Assembly: GCA_902768125.1 (NCBI GenBank)
Contig: CACXKA010000014.1
Coordinates: forward strand, 1 to 64,000
Direction: 5' to 3'
Length of the DNA stretch: 64,000 bases
From: an uncultured Bacteroidales bacterium
GTDB taxonomy: Bacteria > Bacteroidota > Bacteroidia > Bacteroidales > Bacteroidaceae
The position numbers and the translations under genes are program-made. How positions within the stretch are numbered: position 1 is the first letter of the stretch; every line of letters starts with the position of its first letter. Below, one piece after another: positions 44,576 through 52,624 of the stretch. The notes under the pieces are model-generated. The model worked only from the letters and a program-made list of their open reading frames with translations, was not told where the DNA came from and made no database searches.

Positions 44576-44656
44576 GAATTTCGCTGGCTATAGAAAGCAG
44601 TCTTCTTGCGCTATCAATTTTTTCTTTCTTTTCTTGCTCATTTCAATGGAAATGAC

Positions 44657-44664
44657 TACCTTTG
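44657..44664 (+). promoter_or_regulatory. Promoter -7 box of the small lipoprotein gene
   Basis: TACCTTTG at 44657-44664. The ATG at 44705 is 40 bases downstream. No clear TTTG lies at the right distance upstream. Confidence 0.6.
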
Positions 44665-44704
44665 TGGCGATATTTCTTTTATTTACCCACTAAAACCTGT
44701 TTTT

Positions 44705-45157
44705 ATGAAGAAATTATTCGTAGGAATGTTCGCCCTCATGATGCTCATGGGACTGGCAACGTCTTGTAATTCAAAGAGTGACGCAAACAATGCTGGTGCT
44801 GAAACCACCGAGGCTGCTACTGAAGAAGTGCGTCCATTGGCAGACCTCCTCAAGGATGCCAAGGAGAATGGCGCCAACTGGAGCGTTGACGAGTGGAAGG
44901 CGGCTTACCGAGAGATGGCCATCAATGTCAAGCCAGCCATGATTGAGTGGAAGACTGTCACGGATGAGTTTGATAAGGACCCAAGCAATCCAGAAATAGC
45001 CAAGAAGATGGAAAGTCTGCTGACGAATACTGACTTGCATGCAATGGAGGAGTTCATCACTCTCGCTGAATCTACAGAGAACGGAAAGATTGTGTCTGAG
45101 GACGATGACTTCGAGAAAGCCATGAAAGAAGAGCTGGGGCTTCCAGACCTCGACTAA
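44705..45157 (+). CDS. Small acidic lipoprotein of unknown function
   Basis: Protein of 150 residues. The signal peptide ends in a lipobox (MGLATSCNSKSD). After it comes a Thr/Glu/Ala-rich linker and a helical, acidic body (LADLLKDAKENGANWSVDEW, EEFITLAESTENGKIVSEDD). No family is recognised. The ATG at 44705 was chosen over an in-frame start at 44606 because of the signal peptide and the promoter at 44657. It is monocistronic or leads the xseA cluster. Confidence 0.75.
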   Translation: MKKLFVGMFALMMLMGLATSCNSKSDANNAGAETTEAATEEVRPLADLLKDAKENGANWSVDEWKAAYREMAINVKPAMIEWKTVTDEFDKDPSNPEIAKKMESLLTNTDLHAMEEFITLAESTENGKIVSEDDDFEKAMKEELGLPDLD

Positions 45158-45229
45158 TTCCTATCAGAATCCAATAGCGCACTCCGTCAACATGAGTGCG
45201 CTATTCTATTTTTTCACCCTCGACAACAG

Positions 45230-45922
45230 ATGACCAACAAGGAACGAGTGACACAGCTGATCAGCACACGCGACTGGGACGGATTGACGCAGATGCTGAA
45301 GAACCTGAGCAACATGGAGCTGAGGCGGATGGAGCGTGTGATGAGGGAAGAGGTGCTGCCGACGCTGGAGAATGACTTGTTCTGGGAAACCTTGCTGTGT
45401 GCCATCCAATTCAAGCGGTCGGCATTCATCAGTGGGGTGACGGCAGTGAGGCATCTGGTGAAGGATGGAACATTGGATTTCTCGACAGAGGGTGTGGCAC
45501 AATTGTATGAACACCTGAAGGCGACAAATGCGGAATCGGTGGCGAAAATGTGCAACATGATGTTGCCAGAATTGCAAACGGAGGCACAGGTGAAAGGGAT
45601 GTTTGAGGCATTCCACGTGGAGAATGAGGTGACGCAACTGGCGATTTTGCTGAAGGCAGAGCACGATTTGTCCTACTACCTTATCTTCAAGACACTCAAG
45701 TTGATAGAGGACAAGGTGGTGGCGCGGAAATGCTGCATGGCTTTGGTGAAACGACAGGATGACCGAGCCTTCAATGCGGTGTGTCTCATCAAGGCGTATT
45801 TCGGTTTGGATGACCTGCCTGCGCGTTTCTCGCTGACGATTGAACAATATGAACTGAGCCACATCGACCGAGATTTTGACACTTTCGTTCACATCCTCAA
45901 TGGTAAACGCCCCAAGCTATGA
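45230..45922 (+). CDS. Uncharacterised helical protein upstream of xseA
   Basis: Protein of 230 residues, predicted cytosolic and almost all helical, with no signal peptide. It has no motif that I can assign. Its stop overlaps the xseA start by four bases (ATGA), which suggests coupled translation and perhaps a role close to exonuclease VII. Cys residues lie in KCCMALVKR. The function is unknown. Confidence 0.7.
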   Translation: MTNKERVTQLISTRDWDGLTQMLKNLSNMELRRMERVMREEVLPTLENDLFWETLLCAIQFKRSAFISGVTAVRHLVKDGTLDFSTEGVAQLYEHLKATNAESVAKMCNMMLPELQTEAQVKGMFEAFHVENEVTQLAILLKAEHDLSYYLIFKTLKLIEDKVVARKCCMALVKRQDDRAFNAVCLIKAYFGLDDLPARFSLTIEQYELSHIDRDFDTFVHILNGKRPKL

Positions 45923-47211
45923 ATGCATTGACGCTATATGAAATCAACAGCCTGGTGCGACAGACGCTGGAACTGACGCTGGATGCAGAGTACTGGGTGC
46001 AGGCAGAGATTGCGGAACTGCGTGTGAACCGCCATTGCTACATGGAACTGGTGCAGAAGGATGCACGAGGCAACGGCATCGTGGCGAAAGCACGGGCACA
46101 GGTGTGGGCACAGGTGTGGGCGTTCATCAAACCGATGTTTGAGGAAACGACAGGGCAGGTGTTGTCGGCAGGAATGCAGGTGCTGGTGAAGGTGCAGGTG
46201 ACATTCCACGAACTCTATGGCTATTCCCTGAACGTGACCGACATTGACCCTACCTACACATTAGGTGACATTGCCAAAAGACGGCAAGAAATCCTGCAAC
46301 AGCTGAGGGATGAGGGCATTGACACGATGAACAAGGAACTGCCTTTACCCCGACTCTTGCAACGTGTTGCGGTCATTTCTTCGGCTTCGGCTGCTGGATA
46401 TGGCGACTTCTGCAACCAACTGAATAACAACCAGCTAGGCTTGGCGTTCAAGACGGAATTGTTTCAGGCGATGATGCAAGGAAACGAAGTGGAGAAGAGC
46501 GTGATTCAGGCACTCAACCGCATCGCCAATCGACTGGATGAATGGGATGTGGTGGTGATTATCCGAGGGGGTGGGGCGACCTCCGATTTGCAAGGATTCG
46601 ACTCACTCCTGTTGGCTGAGAATGTGGCGCAATTTCCCTTGCCCATCATTACGGGTATCGGGCATGAACGGGACGACACGGTTATTGATATGATTGCCCA
46701 TACGCGAGTGAAAACGCCTACGGCGGCTGCTGAATTCCTCATTCACCATCAAGAGGAAGAACTGGATATGCTGGAGGATCTATCTGCAAGGCTAACGGCT
46801 CAGATTAACCTGCTGCTGCAGAACGAAACCAATCGTCTGAAACTACTTGCCAGCAAGATACCCGTACTTTTCTCCACGGTGAAAGCGCGGGAGGAAATGC
46901 GTCTGCACAGGCTCTCGGCAGCGATGGCAAACAGCAGCATCCAAAACCTTGAACAAGCCAAGGGGAAGGTGGTATTGCTGGAAAAGCAGATGGGGTTGTA
47001 TGCATCGCAACGGTTGCAGAATGAGGGACGACGCATTGAACTGTTGGAGAGCAAGTTAGAAGGAGCAAGTCCTCAGCGGATTTTGCGTCTGGGCTTCAGC
47101 ATCACTCGTGTGGGAGGCAAGGCGGTGAAGGATGTGAACGAGGTGAAGGAAGGAGAAGAAATCGAGACGACATTGGCATCAGGAACCTTGCGCTCAATCG
47201 TCAAAAGTTAA
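45919..47211 (+). CDS. xseA: Exodeoxyribonuclease VII large subunit
   Basis: Protein of 430 residues that degrades single-stranded DNA with XseB. The N-terminal OB domain covers about 1-105 (SLVRQTLELTLDAEYWVQAE). The catalytic domain shows LPLPRLLQRVAVISSASAAG, VVVIIRGGGATSDLQGFDS, FPLPIITGIGHERDDTVIDM and AHTRVKTPTAAAEFL. A coiled-coil part follows. It overlaps the gene before it and is followed by xseB after 29 bases. Confidence 0.95.
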   Translation: MNALTLYEINSLVRQTLELTLDAEYWVQAEIAELRVNRHCYMELVQKDARGNGIVAKARAQVWAQVWAFIKPMFEETTGQVLSAGMQVLVKVQVTFHELYGYSLNVTDIDPTYTLGDIAKRRQEILQQLRDEGIDTMNKELPLPRLLQRVAVISSASAAGYGDFCNQLNNNQLGLAFKTELFQAMMQGNEVEKSVIQALNRIANRLDEWDVVVIIRGGGATSDLQGFDSLLLAENVAQFPLPIITGIGHERDDTVIDMIAHTRVKTPTAAAEFLIHHQEEELDMLEDLSARLTAQINLLLQNETNRLKLLASKIPVLFSTVKAREEMRLHRLSAAMANSSIQNLEQAKGKVVLLEKQMGLYASQRLQNEGRRIELLESKLEGASPQRILRLGFSITRVGGKAVKDVNEVKEGEEIETTLASGTLRSIVKS

Positions 47212-47240
47212 GGTTAAAGCTATCATTAAAGTTGAAAAAT

Positions 47241-47429
47241 ATGGAAACAGAAATGACTTACGAAAGGGCGATGAAACGCCTGGAGGAAATCGTCAAGAAG
47301 ATTGAGAGTGGAGAGATGGATATTGACTCCTTGGCGGCAAATCTGAAAGAAGCAAAAACTTTGGTCGAATATTGCAAAGATAAGTTGGCAAAAGTGGAGG
47401 CAGAAGTGAACAAATGTCTCGATATGTGA
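47241..47429 (+). CDS. xseB: Exodeoxyribonuclease VII small subunit
   Basis: Protein of 62 residues, helical, that binds XseA. I used ATG 47241 (METEMTYERAMKRLEEIVKK); an upstream TTG at 47232 is less likely. It has the family pattern EIVKKIESGEMDIDSLAANL followed by KDKLAKVEAEVNK. A 160-base gap with the ndk promoter follows. Confidence 0.92.
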   Translation: METEMTYERAMKRLEEIVKKIESGEMDIDSLAANLKEAKTLVEYCKDKLAKVEAEVNKCLDM

Positions 47430-47479
47430 AAAAAGTGTAATTTATTGCCCATCTTCTTGTGAGTGCCACTTTTTTTTCG

Positions 47480-47487
47480 TACCTTTG
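47480..47487 (+). promoter_or_regulatory. Promoter -7 box of ndk
   Basis: TACCTTTG at 47480-47487 fits TAnnTTTG. The leader to the ndk ATG is about 95 bases. No clear upstream TTTG is seen. Confidence 0.6.
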
Positions 47488-47589
47488 CATCGGATTTGTG
47501 GTTATTGGGATGATGGCGCCTTCTATGTGGTGTGGAAAAAATCATTCTGAAACCCTGAACAATAAAGAAAATAGAGATATCGGAAAACA

Positions 47590-48051
47590 ATGGAGAAAAC
47601 TCTCGTAATCTTGAAGCCAGGTGCAGTACAGCGCGCACTCGTCGGCGAAGTAACCGCCCGTTTTGAGCGCAAAGGCTTGCGTCTGGCAGGTATGAAGATG
47701 ATGCAACTGACAGATGAACTGCTCAATGAGCACTATGCCCACCTTGCCGGCAAGCCCTTCTTCCAACGTATCAAGAATTCCATGATGGCTTCTCCAGTTG
47801 TTTGCTGTTGCTATGAAGGTGTTGATGCGGTGGAAACCGTACGTTCGATGACAGGCAGCACAAACTCAAGGAAGGCGGCTCCAGGTACCATCCGTGGTGA
47901 CTTCGGTATGAGTTTCCAGGAGAACATCATCCACACTTCCGACTCTCCTGAGAATGCGGTGATTGAACTGAACCGCTTCTTCAAGCCAGAGGAAATCTTT
48001 GATTACACTCCTGGCGTATTCCAGTACTTGTATGCAAATGACGAGTACTAA
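47590..48051 (+). CDS. ndk: Nucleoside diphosphate kinase
   Basis: Protein of 153 residues that moves the terminal phosphate between nucleotides through a phospho-His. The N-terminus MEKTLVILKPGAVQRALVGE, the KAAPGTIRGDFGM loop and the active-site His in NIIHTSDSPENAVIELNRFF are present. It has its own promoter, and the M23 peptidase gene follows after 39 bases. Confidence 0.96.
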   Translation: MEKTLVILKPGAVQRALVGEVTARFERKGLRLAGMKMMQLTDELLNEHYAHLAGKPFFQRIKNSMMASPVVCCCYEGVDAVETVRSMTGSTNSRKAAPGTIRGDFGMSFQENIIHTSDSPENAVIELNRFFKPEEIFDYTPGVFQYLYANDEY

Positions 48052-48090
48052 ACTTTTACTAAACATTCAACCCTTAAAAACAACAACATC

Positions 48091-48846
48091 GTGAATTTTT
48101 CAACAATTAAAAAGACAGTCGGTATCGTAGTATTCTCAATGGTGGCAGTGAGTGGTTTCGCTCAGGACATCATCGCAAGACAGGCTCCATCCGACAGAAG
48201 ACTCAAAGACATTCGCAACGTAAAACTCAACAATACAGCTGCTATCGCCGCTGACCTCAACAATCCCGCAGGAAATATTTACACGGATTGGACAGACAAC
48301 CTCAGAAGCTGCTCTGGCTCCGTTCCCGCAAATTATAAAGTAGACTTGAGAGGCTTCTGTATGCCTACTCCAAGCCGCAAGATCAACTCAAACTTCGGTC
48401 CTCGTTGGGGGCGTCAGCATGAGGGTCTTGATGTGAAGGTGTACATTGGTGACACCATCCGTGCTGCCTTCGACGGCAAGGTGCGTATCTGTAAGTACAA
48501 TGGTGGCGGTTATGGCTACTACATCGTGATTCGTCACCCCAATGGTTTGGAAACGCTCTATGGTCACTTGAGCAAGCAGATCGTGAAGAAAGATCAAGTG
48601 GTTCGCGCTGGTGAGCCTATCGGTTTGGGCGGTAACACAGGTAAGTCTTCTGGTTCTCACCTCCATTTCGAGACTCGTCTGCTCGGTCAGCCCATCGACC
48701 CAGCTTTGTTGTTCGACTTTGAGCATCAGGACGTAACGGGCGATTACTTCATCGTTCAGAATGGTATCTCGAAGGGTAATGTGGCTCGTAGCAGCAGCAC
48801 TATCAGCACAGGTTCACAGGCTGGTGGTAGCACGGCACGCAAGTAA
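48091..48846 (+). CDS. Secreted M23-family (LytM-type) peptidase
   Basis: Protein of 251 residues from a GTG start (MNFSTIKKTVGIVVFSMVAV), with a signal peptide ending near GFAQ. The LytM domain at about 95-210 has the zinc ligands His and Asp in GRQHEGLDVKVYIGDTI and His in HLHFETRLLGQPIDP. GHLSKQIVKKDQVVRAGEPI is typical. Such enzymes cut cell-wall peptides or control those that do. The last 20 or so residues are Ser/Thr/Gly-rich. A terminator follows. Confidence 0.92.
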   Translation: MNFSTIKKTVGIVVFSMVAVSGFAQDIIARQAPSDRRLKDIRNVKLNNTAAIAADLNNPAGNIYTDWTDNLRSCSGSVPANYKVDLRGFCMPTPSRKINSNFGPRWGRQHEGLDVKVYIGDTIRAAFDGKVRICKYNGGGYGYYIVIRHPNGLETLYGHLSKQIVKKDQVVRAGEPIGLGGNTGKSSGSHLHFETRLLGQPIDPALLFDFEHQDVTGDYFIVQNGISKGNVARSSSTISTGSQAGGSTARK

Positions 48847-48872
48847 AGCATTGACATCAACAACTATCATAT

Positions 48873-48908
48873 ACGCCAGGCAACAGTACGTTGCTTGGCG
48901 TCTTTTTT
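48873..48908 (+). terminator. Rho-independent terminator after the M23 peptidase gene
   Basis: ACGCCAGGCAAC at 48873-48884 pairs with GTTGCTTGGCGT at 48890-48901 (one G-U pair) around a 5-base loop. Six T follow at 48903-48908. Confidence 0.9.
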
Positions 48909-48915
48909 ATCTTAA

Positions 48916-48933
48916 TTAGGTCTAAAGACCTAA
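48916..48933. promoter_or_regulatory. Perfect small palindrome upstream of the DUF1599 promoter
   Basis: TTAGGTCT at 48916-48923 and AGACCTAA at 48926-48933 are exact reverse complements with a 2-base spacer. It lies 15 bases before the -33 element. It could be an operator; no regulator is known. Confidence 0.45.
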
Positions 48934-48948
48934 AAAAGGGCTTTTCTT

Positions 48949-48979
48949 TTTGTAGTATCATCTTTTCTCTGTAACTTTG
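48949..48979 (+). promoter_or_regulatory. Promoter of the DUF1599 gene
   Basis: TTTG at 48949-48952, 19 bases, then TAACTTTG at 48972-48979, a full match to the phylum consensus. The ATG at 48990 is only ten bases downstream, so the leader is very short; the second Met at 49002 is an alternative start. Confidence 0.75.
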
Positions 48980-48989
48980 CACATCTTTT

Positions 48990-49556
48990 ATGAAAGAGAA
49001 TATGGATACTCAGCAACAATTCAAGCAAGCTATGGCAGGTTGTCGTGACATTTTCAGCAAGAAACTGCACGATTATGGTGCTGCATGGCGCATCATGAGA
49101 CCTTCATCGGTAACTGACCAGATCTTCATCAAGGCAAACCGCATCCGGAGCCTCGAGGTGAAGGGTGTGTCGTTGGTAGGTGAGGGAATCTACCCTGAGT
49201 TTCAAGCCATCGTGAATTATGGCATCGTGGGACTCATCCAGCTGGAACTGGGTTATGCTGAGACGGAGGATATGGATACGACGAAGGCGATGGAGTACTA
49301 CGACAAGTATGCCCAGATGGCCCTCGAGCTGATGCTCCGTAAGAATCACGATTACGACGAGGCTTGGCGCTCTATGCGAGTGAGCAGCTACACCGACCTG
49401 ATCCTGATGAAGTTGAACCGTACGAAGCAGATAGAGGGACATGACGGTCAGACGCTCATCTCGGAGGGCATTGATGCCAACTACCTCGATATGATTAACT
49501 ATTCCGTGTTCGGACTCATCAAACTTGCCGAAGCACAACATGACACCGGCTGCTAA
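48990..49556 (+). CDS. DUF1599 protein with two tandem repeats of the domain
   Basis: Protein of 188 residues made of two similar halves. The first has KKLHDYGAAWRIMRPSSVTD, IFIKANRIRSLE and YPEFQAIVNYGIVGLIQLEL. The second has KNHDYDEAWRSMRVSSYTDL, MKLNRTKQIEG and YLDMINYSVFGLIKLAEA. This is the DUF1599 pattern, seen widely in Bacteroidota; its biochemical role is not settled, and a link with nucleotide metabolism has been proposed. The next gene starts 17 bases before its stop. Confidence 0.88.
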   Translation: MKENMDTQQQFKQAMAGCRDIFSKKLHDYGAAWRIMRPSSVTDQIFIKANRIRSLEVKGVSLVGEGIYPEFQAIVNYGIVGLIQLELGYAETEDMDTTKAMEYYDKYAQMALELMLRKNHDYDEAWRSMRVSSYTDLILMKLNRTKQIEGHDGQTLISEGIDANYLDMINYSVFGLIKLAEAQHDTGC

Positions 49557-50676
49557 GTCACAAGCACTCACCGTCGTTGTGAATGTGTGCCGCCTGCTCT
49601 TGGCTGCCACGTTCATCTTCAGCGGTTTTGTCAAGGCGAATGACCCGCTTGGCACCGTTTACAAGTTGGAGGACTATGTCCATGCGATGGCTTGGTTCAC
49701 ACTGCCTGACACCTTTTTGTTGGGATGTGCAGTGATACTCGCCTTCTTTGAGTTTACGCTGGGTGTGTATGTCCTCTTCGGAATTAAAAGAAAAGCCACG
49801 TCGGGCATCATGCTCGCCTTCATGGTGGTGATGACGCTTCTGACGGTTTACATAGCCATCGCGAATCCTGTGGAAGACTGCGGATGTTTTGGCGATGTGC
49901 TGATATTGAGCAATGGCGCAACGCTGGCAAAGAATATCGTACTGTTGGGTGCAGCAGTGCTGATCAGACGTTACTATCGCTTGCAGAAGAATTTCCTCGG
50001 CTCAGCCGCAAAGTGGCTCGTTGCCTTTGTGTCGCTCTGCTCCATCATCGGGTATGCTGTCTATTGCATCATCTGTTTGCCTGTGCTGGATTTCCGTCCC
50101 TACAAGGTGGGCACGAACCTGAGAGAAGCGGTGACAAGTGCATCGGGTGAGGAGAAGTTTGATGTGAAGATTGTGTACGAGAAGGATGGAGAGACGATGG
50201 AACTGAGTGCGGATGATGAAGATCCTGATTCTACCTGGACGTATGTGGAAACCCGTCGCACGCCCATCGTGGCACAAGATCTTGCCACAGCAGATTTCTA
50301 CGTGGCAGATGCTGATGGAGAGGACATCACAGAGGATATCCTGTATGCTGACGGCTACACGCTGCTGCTCATCATCCCTAACCTGATGAATGCAGACGAG
50401 GGATGTGTGGATAAGGTGAATGGCTTGTATGACTATGCGCATGAGCACGGATGGGATTTCTATTGCTTGACGTCCTCATCGGATGAAGAGGCGCAGACCT
50501 ATTGGGAAGAACATACGGGGGCTGAGTACGGCTACTGCATTGCGGAGGAAAGGATGCTGAAGACAGTGGTGAGAGGTCAGCCTGGTTTGGTGCTTCTGCA
50601 TGATGGCATCATCCAGAAGAAGTGGGGAAATTACAATCTTCCCGACGAAGAGGATTTGAAACAACTAAACAACTAA
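49540..50676 (+). CDS. MauE/DoxX-type membrane protein with thioredoxin-like C-terminal part
   Basis: Protein of 378 residues. About four membrane segments lie in the first 150 residues (LLLAATFIFSGFVKANDPLG, TFLLGCAVILAFFEFTLGVY, SGIMLAFMVVMTLLTVYIAI). A CxC pair lies in VEDCGCFGDVLILSNG, a mark of the MauE-like branch. The soluble C-terminal part (about 190-378) resembles a thioredoxin fold (DGYTLLLIIPNLMNADEGCV, LVLLHDGIIQKKWGNYNLPD) but lacks CxxC. A role in periplasmic thiol or respiratory chemistry is possible. I took ATG 49540; it overlaps the DUF1599 gene. Confidence 0.8.
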   Translation: MTPAAKSQALTVVVNVCRLLLAATFIFSGFVKANDPLGTVYKLEDYVHAMAWFTLPDTFLLGCAVILAFFEFTLGVYVLFGIKRKATSGIMLAFMVVMTLLTVYIAIANPVEDCGCFGDVLILSNGATLAKNIVLLGAAVLIRRYYRLQKNFLGSAAKWLVAFVSLCSIIGYAVYCIICLPVLDFRPYKVGTNLREAVTSASGEEKFDVKIVYEKDGETMELSADDEDPDSTWTYVETRRTPIVAQDLATADFYVADADGEDITEDILYADGYTLLLIIPNLMNADEGCVDKVNGLYDYAHEHGWDFYCLTSSSDEEAQTYWEEHTGAEYGYCIAEERMLKTVVRGQPGLVLLHDGIIQKKWGNYNLPDEEDLKQLNN

Positions 50677-50719
50677 GAACTATCATAAAAGTTTAACTCA
50701 TTAAAAAACAAACAAGACT

Positions 50720-51478
50720 ATGGCAAAAAAAATTGTTGCAGGAAACTGGAAGATGAACAAGAATTTTCAGGAAGGTATTGAGTTGGCAAAGGGTCTCAAC
50801 GAGGCATTGGCTGCTGACAAGCCTAATTGCGGTGTGGTGATTTGCACTCCATTCATCCACTTGGCAAAGGTTTCTGAAATCATCGACCACAATATCATCG
50901 GCCTCGGTGCTGAGAACTGTGCAGATAAGGCTTCTGGTGCTTACACGGGTGAAGTTTCTGCTGAGATGGTGAAATCTACTGGTGCTGAGTACGTGATCCT
51001 CGGTCACTCTGAGCGTCGTGAGTACTACAACGAGACTCCTGAAATCCTGAAGGAGAAGGTTGAGCTTGCTCTCGCGAATGGTTTGAAGGTGATCTTCTGC
51101 ATCGGTGAGTCTTTGGCACAGCGTGAAGCTAACGAGCAGAATGCTGTCGTGAAGGCTGAACTCGAAGGCAGCGTGTTCCACCTTTCTGCTGAGCAGTTCA
51201 AGAACATCGTGATTGCTTACGAACCCATCTGGGCGATCGGTACTGGCAAGACTGCTACTGCTGACCAGGCAGAGGAAATCCACGCATACATCCGTTCTGT
51301 CATCGCTGAGAAGTATGGCAAAGAGGTTGCTGCAGAGACTTCTATCCTCTACGGTGGTTCTTGCAAGGCTTCTAACGCTCCTGAGCTTTTCGCTAAGCCT
51401 GACATCGACGGTGGCCTCATTGGTGGCGCATCTCTCAAGGTGGCTGACTTCAAGGGCATTATCGACGCTTGGAAATAA
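50720..51478 (+). CDS. tpiA: Triosephosphate isomerase
   Basis: Glycolytic enzyme of 252 residues that interconverts dihydroxyacetone phosphate and glyceraldehyde 3-phosphate. Active-site parts are GNWKMNKNF (Lys), [10 protein letters not shown] (His), [14 protein letters not shown] (Glu) and [10 protein letters not shown]. Codon use is biased like that of the ribosomal genes, which suggests high expression. It follows the MauE-type gene by 43 bases. Confidence 0.97.
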   Translation: MAKKIVAGNWKMNKNFQEGIELAKGLNEALAADKPNCGVVICTPFIHLAKVSEIIDHNIIGLGAENCADKASGAYTGEVSAEMVKSTGAEYVILGHSERREYYNETPEILKEKVELALANGLKVIFCIGESLAQREANEQNAVVKAELEGSVFHLSAEQFKNIVIAYEPIWAIGTGKTATADQAEEIHAYIRSVIAEKYGKEVAAETSILYGGSCKASNAPELFAKPDIDGGLIGGASLKVADFKGIIDAWK

Positions 51479-51553
51479 TATATCTTTAGAGGTAAGCGGT
51501 GGGGCATCTCACCACTTACCTCTCATTTTTTATCACTCCAAATTCAACTCAAA

Positions 51554-52042
51554 ATGAAAAGACTTCTGATTTTCACTATTTCTATTTTGCTGTGTGCTAT
51601 CACCATGTCTGCACAAGTCTTCACCGACCATCTTCAGAGTACTGTGTCGGGGCAAGGCACAGTGACTGTACATCAGGACTCCATTCTTGACGATCTGGTG
51701 AATGGGAAGAAGCAGTACGTCCCTGAGAAGAAGGAGGAGAAAAGAGACCTCCCAGGCATTCCAAGAGGAAAGAGGACAAAGGCTCGTGGTTACCGCATTC
51801 AGGTGTATTGGGGAGGAAGTACGCGTACTGACCAAACCAATGCGCAGCGTGCTGGCACCAGAGTGTCCACCATCTTCCCAGAACTGCGTGTCTATACCAC
51901 GTTTGAGTCTCCTAACTGGCGATGCCGAGTGGGCGATTTCGTCACTCGTAAGGAGGCAGATGACTACCTTGATAAGTTGAAGAGCGCACGATTGGCGCAA
52001 GGTGCCATCATTGTCAAAAGTGAAGTATATGTCTATCAATAA
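51554..52042 (+). CDS. SPOR-domain exported protein
   Basis: Protein of 162 residues with a signal peptide (MKRLLIFTISILLCAITMSA). After a basic linker the last 75 or so residues look like a SPOR domain (RGYRIQVYWGGSTRTDQTNA, WRCRVGDFVTRKEADDYLDK), which binds denuded peptidoglycan at division sites. folE begins 15 bases downstream. Confidence 0.82.
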   Translation: MKRLLIFTISILLCAITMSAQVFTDHLQSTVSGQGTVTVHQDSILDDLVNGKKQYVPEKKEEKRDLPGIPRGKRTKARGYRIQVYWGGSTRTDQTNAQRAGTRVSTIFPELRVYTTFESPNWRCRVGDFVTRKEADDYLDKLKSARLAQGAIIVKSEVYVYQ

Positions 52043-52057
52043 CATAGTAAGATTGAA

Positions 52058-52624
52058 ATGAATAAGGAAGAAAAGATAGCACTTCTGAAAGACACTTGTA
52101 CAAAGAGCCTTGTAGCCATAGGTGAAGACCCTCAGCGTGAGGGCTTGCAACGCACTCCAGAGCGTCTGGCACGCACCTTTCTCGAACTGACCAGAGGTTA
52201 TGCGATGGACCCCGTTGCCACACTCAAATCGGCTGTGTTCCATGAGGAATATGACCAGATGGTGGTGATCAAGGATATTGAGTTCTACTCCCTGTGTGAG
52301 CACCATATCCTGCCTTTCTTTGGCAAAGTGCACGTGGCATATATCCCTAACGGAAACATTGTTGGTCTCAGCAAAATACCTCGCATGGTGGATATTTTCT
52401 CCCACCGTCTGCAAGTGCAGGAACACCTGACCAAGCAGATTTGCGACTGCCTGCAGCAAGCCCTGAACCCTCTTGGTGCCATCGTGGTGATTGAAGCACA
52501 GCATATGTGCATCCAGATGCGCGGCATCGAGAAGCAAGGCTCTGTCACTCAAACCATCTACTATACGGGTGTGTTTGAAAACATCGAAAAACGAAAAGAA
52601 TTCCTCAACCTGATTAGGACTTGA
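52058..52624 (+). CDS. folE: GTP cyclohydrolase I
   Basis: Protein of 188 residues, first step of folate/pterin synthesis. Zinc ligands are visible: Cys and His in [20 protein letters not shown] and the second Cys in [32 protein letters not shown] is typical. The stop overlaps the dnaG TTG start. Confidence 0.96.
   Translation: MNKEEKIALLKDTCTKSLVAIGEDPQREGLQRTPERLARTFLELTRGYAMDPVATLKSAVFHEEYDQMVVIKDIEFYSLCEHHILPFFGKVHVAYIPNGNIVGLSKIPRMVDIFSHRLQVQEHLTKQICDCLQQALNPLGAIVVIEAQHMCIQMRGIEKQGSVTQTIYYTGVFENIEKRKEFLNLIRT

Noticed and set aside
46081..46135. Apparent duplication AQVWAQVW in XseA
   Set aside because: The stretch aligns with the family without extra length (other members read RATIWASTW-like text there), so it is a chance internal repeat and not an insertion.
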